DNA of 11,792 bases from JARDZI01 sp041639705 (GTDB taxonomy: Bacteria; Bacillota; Clostridia; Clostridiales; Caloramatoraceae), in contig JBEQBT010000088.1 of the NCBI GenBank assembly GCA_041639705.1, forward strand, positions 1-11,792, written 5' to 3'. Below are positions 7,084 to 11,792 of this stretch, in pieces. The notes beneath the pieces were generated by a model. It saw only the letters and a list, made by a program, of their open reading frames with translations, was not told the DNA's origin and made no database searches. Numbering within the stretch: the stretch's first letter is position 1; every line of letters starts with the position of its first letter. The position numbers were made by a program, and so were the translations under genes.

Positions 7084-8094
7084 ATGAACAAGCTTTTACA
7101 AGTTGAAGAGTTACAAACCTCGTTTTTCACTCATGTTGGAGAGGTTAAAGCTGTTAGAGGAATTAGTTTTGATATTGAAAAGGGAGAGGCTGTAGGACTT
7201 GTTGGTGAGTCAGGCTGTGGAAAAAGTGTAACGATGATGTCATTGTTAAGACTTCTTACTGATACAGGTAAAGTAAAAGGTGGCAAGGCAATGTTTGAGG
7301 GAAAGGATTTAATAAAGGTTAGTAACAATGAAATGCTGAGGATAAGAGGAAATGAAATAAGTATGATATTTCAAGACCCAATGACTTCTTTAAATCCAGT
7401 TTATACAATAGGGAATCAAATAATTGAGCCTATGATCAGGCATCGAAAAATAACAAAATCACAGGCAAAAACTAGAGCTATTGATTTGCTAAAATTAGTT
7501 GGTATTCCAGAAGCTGATAAAAGATTGTCCCAATACCCCCATGAGTTTTCTGGAGGAATGAGACAGAGGGTTATGATTGCAATGGCTCTTGCATGTGATC
7601 CAAAGCTGCTAATTGCAGATGAACCCACCACTGCCCTTGATGTTACAATTCAGGCGCAGATACTGGATTTGATGAAGGAATTAAGAGATAAAATAAATAC
7701 TTCAATTATATTGATAACACATGATTTAGGTGTTGTTGCAGACCTTTGCAGAAGAATAAATGTAATGTATGGTGGTCTAATTGTAGAGTCAGGAACACGA
7801 AGTGATATCTTTTATAAACCATCCCATCCATATACTTGGGGACTTTTAAAAAGTATTCCCAACCCAAAAAATGAATTTAAGGAAAGATTAAAGCCAATTG
7901 ATGGTCAGCCACCTGATTTATTTAGTCCTCCAGCAGGTTGCCCATTTACTCCACGCTGCAAATATGCAATGAAGATTTGTGACAAAACCCAGCCTCTATT
8001 ATTTGAAATTGGCGAAGGACATAAGGCAGCATGTTGGCTGAACCATCCTAATGCCCCCAAGGTTGTCAACTTTACTGAAAGGGGTGGAAAGTAA
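7084..8094 (+). CDS. oppD: Oligopeptide/dipeptide ABC transporter ATP-binding protein OppD (intact)
   Basis: This is a cytoplasmic ATPase that would pair with OppF to power peptide import through OppBC. The 336 residues give a complete nucleotide-binding domain: Walker A GESGCGKS (41-48), Q-loop in MIFQDPMTSLNP, signature FSGGMRQRV (Ser156), Walker B LLIADEPTTALD (Asp179, Glu180) and H-loop ITHDLG. The C-terminal oligopeptide-transporter extension has the conserved cysteines of CPFTPRCKYAMKICD and a later AACW. In some family members these are reported to hold an iron-sulfur cluster; whether that applies here is inference. Its stop overlaps the oppF start by one base (TAATG). It is the only uninterrupted gene in the first opp operon. 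OppD alone cannot transport, unless it serves another permease such as the second operon's. Confidence 0.93.
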   Translation: MNKLLQVEELQTSFFTHVGEVKAVRGISFDIEKGEAVGLVGESGCGKSVTMMSLLRLLTDTGKVKGGKAMFEGKDLIKVSNNEMLRIRGNEISMIFQDPMTSLNPVYTIGNQIIEPMIRHRKITKSQAKTRAIDLLKLVGIPEADKRLSQYPHEFSGGMRQRVMIAMALACDPKLLIADEPTTALDVTIQAQILDLMKELRDKINTSIILITHDLGVVADLCRRINVMYGGLIVESGTRSDIFYKPSHPYTWGLLKSIPNPKNEFKERLKPIDGQPPDLFSPPAGCPFTPRCKYAMKICDKTQPLLFEIGEGHKAACWLNHPNAPKVVNFTERGGK

Positions 8095-9081
8095 TGGAGT
8101 TAAAAAAAGATACTGAATACTTAATCGAAGTAAAGGACTTAAAAAGATACTTTCCTGTAAGACAGAAATTTTTTAAAAGACAAACTAGTTACAATAAAGC
8201 TGTTGATAATATTTCATTTGGAATAAGTAGGGGTGAAACCCTTGGTTTGTTGGAGAATCAGGCTGCGGAAAAACAACCTGCGGGAGAACAATACTTAAAT
8301 TGTATGAACCAACTGGTGGAAAAATAATATATGACGGAATCGATATAACTAACATTCATGACAGCCAAATGCTAAATTACAGGAGAAAAATGCAGGTGAT
8401 TTTCCAGGATCCATATGCATCTCTTGATCCAAGAATGACTGTCGGAGACATTGTGGGCGAGGCAATTGAAATTCATAAGCTAATGGAAAAGAAAGAAAAA
8501 AATGAAAGGATTCAATATCTTCTTAACAAAGTTGGATTAAACAGCGAACATGCAAACAGATATCCACATGAGTTCTCTGGAGGACAAAGACAGAGAATAG
8601 GAATAGCCAGGGCTCTTGCAGTACAACCTGAATTTATTGTATGTGATGAACCAATTTCAGCTCTTGATGTTTCAATACAAGCTCAGGTTGTCAACATGTT
8701 GGAGGATTTGCAAAATGACCTTGGCTTACCTATCTGTTTATAGCCCACGACTTATCAATGGTTAAGCATATTTCAAACAGAGTGGGAGTTATGTATCTTG
8801 GAAAGATGGTAGAACTGACTGAAAGAAATGAATTATATAGACATCCAATGCATCCCTATACCCAGGCACTACTTTCATCAATACCAATTCCAGACCCTGA
8901 TGAACAAGATTCTAAAAAGAGAATAATTCTACAGGGTGAAATTCCATCACCAATAGATCCTCCTCCTGGCTGTAGATTTAAAAAAAGGTGCAGATATGCA
9001 AAACCAATTTGTGGGGAGCAGGAACCTATTTTGAAGGAGATATCACCAAAGCATTTTGCAGCCTGTCATTTCTTTGAATAA
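8094..9081 (+). pseudogene. oppF: Oligopeptide/dipeptide ABC transporter ATP-binding protein OppF, two frameshifts
   Basis: This is the second ATPase of the importer. The start at 8094 shares a base with the oppD stop and has GGGGTGG (8081-8087) six bases upstream. It opens LIEVKDLKRYFPVRQKFF, typical of OppF. The frame breaks at about 8247-8252, where the expected GLVGESGCGKTT reads GLLENQAAEKQP: one G is lost and the Walker A is destroyed. The second frame carries YEPTGGKIIYDG, the Q-loop VIFQDPYASLDPRM, the signature FSGGQRQRIGIARAL and Walker B FIVCDEPISALD. It breaks at about 8728-8729, where one A is lost before the expected TYLFIAHDLSMV, so the H-loop is off frame. The third frame gives the C-terminal extension, with CRFKKRCRYAKPIC. 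Restored length is about 329 residues, normal. As read, no fragment contains a full ATPase site. Confidence 0.9.
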
Positions 9082-9107
9082 GTAGTTACATTTTAGAGGG
9101 TGTAAAT

Positions 9108-9137
9108 TTGAATTTTATAATTGATATAATGTGTTAA
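9108..9137 (+). CDS. Possible 9-codon micro-ORF between oppF and oppA
   Basis: TTG at 9108 starts a nine-codon frame (MNFIIDIMC) ending TAA at 9135-9137. AGAGGGTG (9095-9102) lies five bases upstream, a good Shine-Dalgarno fit. The 136-base gap between oppF and oppA holds no other gene and no terminator. It may be a remnant start of a lost gene or chance. Confidence 0.15.
   Translation: MNFIIDIMC
9122..9130 (+). promoter_or_regulatory. Possible extended -10 promoter upstream of oppA
   Basis: TGATATAAT (9122-9130) is a consensus -10 hexamer with the extended TGN. There is no -35 at the right distance: TTGAAT at 9108 is only 11 bases away. It could give extra transcription of the binding-protein gene, which is usually needed in excess over the permease, with a leader of about 80 bases. 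Confidence 0.3.
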
Positions 9138-9217
9138 TTATAGAATTCGAATATTTAATACCAATATCTAATAAGATTATACAAGGCTTAAAATTCTAAA
9201 ATTAAAGGGGGGTTACA

Positions 9218-10855
9218 ATGAAAAACAAAAAGTTTATGAGACTCTTGACTGCATTGTTAAGTCTGACACTCATCCTTACAGTTTTTTCCGGCAGTAAAAA
9301 AGAAGAGGAGCAACCGACTACAACTCTGCCAGCAATAGAACAATATTTGGTTTATAACATGGCTTGAGAACCTGACTCGATTGATCCTGCAAAATCAACT
9401 TCTGTTACTGCTGGTGAAATCGAGCTTCAGGTGTTTGAAGGCTTGACTAGAATTAAGGATAACAATACACCAGGCCCGGGAGTTGCAGAAAAATGGGATA
9501 TTTCACCAGATGGTCTTAAGTACACTTTCCATCTTAGAAAAGATGCAAAATGGTAAGATGGACAAATAGTTACAGCAAAGGACTTTGATTATGCCTGGAA
9601 AAGAGTTCTTGACCCTGTAATTGCTTCAGAATATGCAAATCAGCTGTTCTATGTAAAAAATGCAAAGGAATATTACGAAGGAAAAGCAAAAATTGAGGAT
9701 GTTGGTATAAAGGTTATAAATGACAGCACATTGGAAGTAACTCTACAATCACCTATACCATATTTTCTTGAACTGAAAGCATTTCATACATTGAGTCCAG
9801 TAAGAAAAGATGTTGTTGATAAAAATCCTGATGCATGGTTCACAGATCCTGCAACATATATAGGGAATGGACCATTTAAGATGGCTAAATGGGTTCACAA
9901 TGATTCAATGGAATTCGTTAAGAGCGATACCTATTGGAATGCAAAAAGTATTAATCTTACAAAAAATGAAGTGGGTAATGATTAATGATGAGCAGGCATC
10001 CCTTGCAGCATGGGAAGGGGGAGCCATAGATGTAGCACAGACATTCCCAGGATCAGAAGCACCAAGACTTATACAGGAAGGAAAGCTTAATTTAACCCCA
10101 AGACTTGGAACTTAATATATGAAGTATAATGTTACTAAAAAACCACTTGATGATGTAAGAGTTAGGCAGGCATTAACACTGGCAATAAACAGACAACAGC
10201 TTTTGATGCAGCTACAAAGACTGGAGAAAAGCCAGGTCTTGCATTTGTTCCTCCGGGGCTGGCTGATTCTGATACATCAAAGGAATTTAGAACCGTAGGT
10301 GGAGATTATATACCTAATCAGGATGTTGAAAAAGCTAAGGCACTTTTAGCAGAAGCAGGGTATCCTGATGGAAAAGGCTTCCCACAGTTAGAATATCTAT
10401 ATAATACTTCTGAAACTCACAGAGTAATTGCAGAAGCTATTCAGGATATGTGGAAACAAAATCTTGGTATAGATATTAAGCTTACAAATCAGGAATTTAA
10501 AGTTTATCTAGATTTACAGGATAATCTAAAGTATGATATTTCAAGATCAGGCTGGATTGAAGATTATATGGATCCAATGACATTCATAGATATGTTTGTG
10601 ACTAATGACGGTAATAATGATACAGGCTGGAGTAATGCCAAGTATGATGAACTTGTAAAAAAGACAAAGTCAGAGGCTGATCAGACAAAGAGAATGCAGT
10701 ACATGCATGATGCAGAAAAGATTTTGATGGATGAAATGCCAGTTGGACCAATATACTTCTATGTAAACAAGAACCTAATCAAATCCAAGATAACTGGTAT
10801 TCATGTGTCATTAACAGGTCAATTTAACTTTGACTTTGCAAAAGTAACAGAATAA
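9218..10855 (+). pseudogene. oppA: Peptide-binding lipoprotein OppA (solute-binding family 5), multiply inactivated
   Basis: This is the extracellular substrate-binding protein of the importer. The ATG at 9218 follows AAAGGGGGG. It opens with a basic-hydrophobic signal peptide (MKNKKFMRLLTALLSLTLIL), but the expected lipobox Cys is missing: TVFSGS has Ser26 where a Cys is needed for lipid anchoring. Family motifs are EPDSIDPAKS, VFEGLT, AEKWDISPDGLKYTFHLRKDAKW, DGQIVTAKDFDYAWKRVLDP, GNGPFKMAKW and KPLDDVRVRQALTLAINR. Lesions read directly: TGA at 9365-9367 before EPDS, TAA at 9554-9556 within KW-DGQ, an extra A in the A run 9961-9966, TAA at 10113-10115 in LGT-YMKYN, and a lost base near 10201-10205. 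From about 10207 the frame is clean to the stop. Restored length is about 545 residues, normal. TGA, TAA and TAG are ordinary stops elsewhere in the window, so recoding is not a likely explanation. Confidence 0.93.
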
Positions 10856-10870
10856 AAAAGAAGTCAATCA

Positions 10871-10928
10871 ATTAAAAACCAAGAAAACAGGATAGTATTT
10901 ACACTATCCTGTTTTCTTGGTTTTTAAT
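10871..10928. terminator. Long perfect inverted-repeat terminator between the two opp operons
   Basis: A perfect 26-bp stem (10871-10896 with 10903-10928) closes the loop ATTTAC. The left arm begins ATTAAAAACC and the right arm ends GGTTTTTAAT, so both strands end in a T run and it can terminate transcription in either direction. It starts 15 bases after the oppA stop. The stem is longer than most intrinsic terminators. Confidence 0.85.
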
Positions 10929-10937
10929 GGTATAAAA

Positions 10938-10966
10938 TTGCCAATAAAATCATTAATCTATATAAT
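10938..10966 (+). promoter_or_regulatory. Predicted strong promoter for the second opp operon
   Basis: TTGCCA (10938-10943), 17 bases, then the consensus TATAAT (10961-10966). It lies just beyond the terminator, as expected for an independent unit. A start near 10973 would leave a leader of about 110 bases before the TTG of oppB, containing the micro-ORF at 11027. Confidence 0.62.
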
Positions 10967-11026
10967 TAACTAATTTAGTAAACATGATATAGAAAGTAAT
11001 TGAATGTTAGCCAAAAAGGTGATATT

Positions 11027-11050
11027 ATGGTTATTGATAGATACAAATAG
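11027..11050 (+). CDS. Possible 7-codon leader ORF upstream of the second oppB
   Basis: ATG at 11027 starts a seven-codon frame (MVIDRYK) ending TAG at 11048-11050. AAGGTG (11016-11021) lies five bases before it. It falls inside the predicted leader from the promoter at 10938, so it could be translated, with its stop 33 bases before the oppB start. No attenuator hairpin or repeated codon run follows, so a regulatory role is a guess. Confidence 0.22.
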   Translation: MVIDRYK

Positions 11051-11070
11051 TATAATTTACATCATAAATA

Positions 11071-11077
11071 GGGGGTG
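11071..11077 (+). promoter_or_regulatory. Ribosome binding site deciding the TTG start of the second oppB
   Basis: GGGGGTG lies six bases before TTG at 11084. The ATG at 11080 is out of frame and reaches a stop after three codons. The ATG at 11096 is in frame but would remove four residues that align with the first OppB (MVRYIFKRI against MFRYMLKRI). Confidence 0.65.
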
Positions 11078-11083
11078 CGATGA

Positions 11084-11792
11084 TTGTTTAGGTACATGTT
11101 AAAAAGAATATTTGCAGGAATAGTTACTATTTGGGTTGTTATTACTATTACATTTACTCTTATGCATTCCATTCCAGGGGGGCCTTTTGACAAGGAAAAG
11201 CAGGTAAATCCAGAGGTTAAGAAGCAAATGGAAGCAAGATACAACCTAGATAAGCCACTTTGGTGGCAGTACGGAGAGTATATGAAAAATCTAGCGAAAT
11301 TTGACTTTGGACCATCCTTTAAGTATAAGGGTAGGTCGGTAAATGACTTAATTAAAGTTGGATTTCCAATATCTGCTCAGTTAGGACTTACATCAATAGT
11401 GCTAGCATTATTACTTGGTATTCCATTTGGCATAATTGCGGCATTAAAACAGGGAAAATGGCAGGATAACCTAATAATGTTTATTGCCACATTAGGAATA
11501 ACAATACCAATGTTTGTTATTGCAGCCATGTCACTTTACATATTTTCATTAAAGCTTGGACTGTTTCCCACAATGAGTTGGGGAACTCCGGCACATTTTG
11601 TTTTACCTTCAATAGCACTTGCAGCAGCTCCAATGGCTACTATATCAAGATTGACCAGATCCAGTCTGCTTGATGTAATTAGACAGGATTATGTGAGAAC
11701 AGCTAGAGCAAAGGGAGTTCCTGAAAAGATTGTTGTGTACAAGCATGCTTTAAAAAATGCATTAATTCCTGTTGTAACATATCTAGGTCCAC
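11084..11792 (+). CDS. oppB: Second oligopeptide/dipeptide permease OppB, intact but cut by the window end
   Basis: This inner-membrane permease opens a second peptide importer operon. It starts at TTG 11084 and stays open for 236 codons to the right edge. It shows the same layout as the first copy: MFRYMLKRI, first helix, SIPGGPF, YNLDKPLWWQYGEY, DFGPSFKYKG, FPISAQLG, IPFGIIAALKQGKWQDN, and the EAA-loop region RQDYVRTARAKGVPEKIVVYKHALKNA. Unlike the first copy it continues in frame through IPVVTYLGP, the point where the first is broken. About 70 residues should remain beyond the window. The two proteins share most residues by eye. Their divergence at the DNA level shows the duplication is not very recent, or that one copy came in separately. 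The next genes are expected to be oppC and onward. Confidence 0.93.
   Translation, partial: MFRYMLKRIFAGIVTIWVVITITFTLMHSIPGGPFDKEKQVNPEVKKQMEARYNLDKPLWWQYGEYMKNLAKFDFGPSFKYKGRSVNDLIKVGFPISAQLGLTSIVLALLLGIPFGIIAALKQGKWQDNLIMFIATLGITIPMFVIAAMSLYIFSLKLGLFPTMSWGTPAHFVLPSIALAAAPMATISRLTRSSLLDVIRQDYVRTARAKGVPEKIVVYKHALKNALIPVVTYLGP

Noticed and set aside
9365..9367. UGA read as tryptophan or selenocysteine in OppA
   Set aside because: pcrA ends with TGA as a true stop, the other two OppA stops are TAA, the family does not have Trp or Cys there, and the gene also has frameshifts.
11034..11056. TTGATA and TATAAT as the promoter of the second oppB
   Set aside because: The spacer is only 11 bases. 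TTGCCA and TATAAT at 10938-10966 have a 17-base spacer.

Overview
The window is AT-rich DNA from a low-GC Gram-positive bacterium, most likely a Clostridia-class anaerobe. The signs are the adjacent pcrA-ligA pair, strong G-rich Shine-Dalgarno sequences, GTG and TTG starts, and the overall codon style. Apart from one unplaceable small ORF and some doubtful micro-ORFs, the genes I can place all lie on the + strand. I cannot name a species.

Region 1 (1-4600) is a DNA repair pair. The 3' part of pcrA (UvrD-family helicase) runs in from the left edge. Helicase motif III is split by a 360-residue in-frame intein (78-1157). The intein has intact splice-junction residues and carries an insert that looks like a GIY-YIG nuclease rather than the usual LAGLIDADG enzyme. 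This is the most interesting object in the window. It is followed at once by ligA, an NAD+-dependent DNA ligase of a divergent type with altered adenylation-domain motifs.

Region 2 (4601-5207) holds an 89-residue three-helix membrane protein of unknown role. After it come a perfect intrinsic terminator, a pair of further perfect hairpins that may be a small dispersed repeat, and a promoter for the next operon.

Region 3 (5208-10855) is an oligopeptide/dipeptide ABC-transporter operon in the order oppB-oppC-oppD-oppF-oppA. Only oppD reads through intact. By reading frame I count seven single-base indels (oppB two, oppC one, oppF two, oppA two), three in-frame nonsense codons in oppA, and a lost lipobox cysteine in OppA. 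Either the operon is decaying or this stretch is badly sequenced. The substitution-type lesions, and the clean genes on both sides and in the middle, favour real decay. As read, it could not make a working importer.

Region 4 (10856-11792) has a 26-bp perfect inverted repeat acting as terminator, then a near-consensus promoter, then the start of a second, intact oppB homologue (TTG start, running off the right edge). It is very similar to the broken oppB, so a second peptide-transporter operon appears to follow in tandem. Redundancy with this copy would explain tolerance of the decay of the first.
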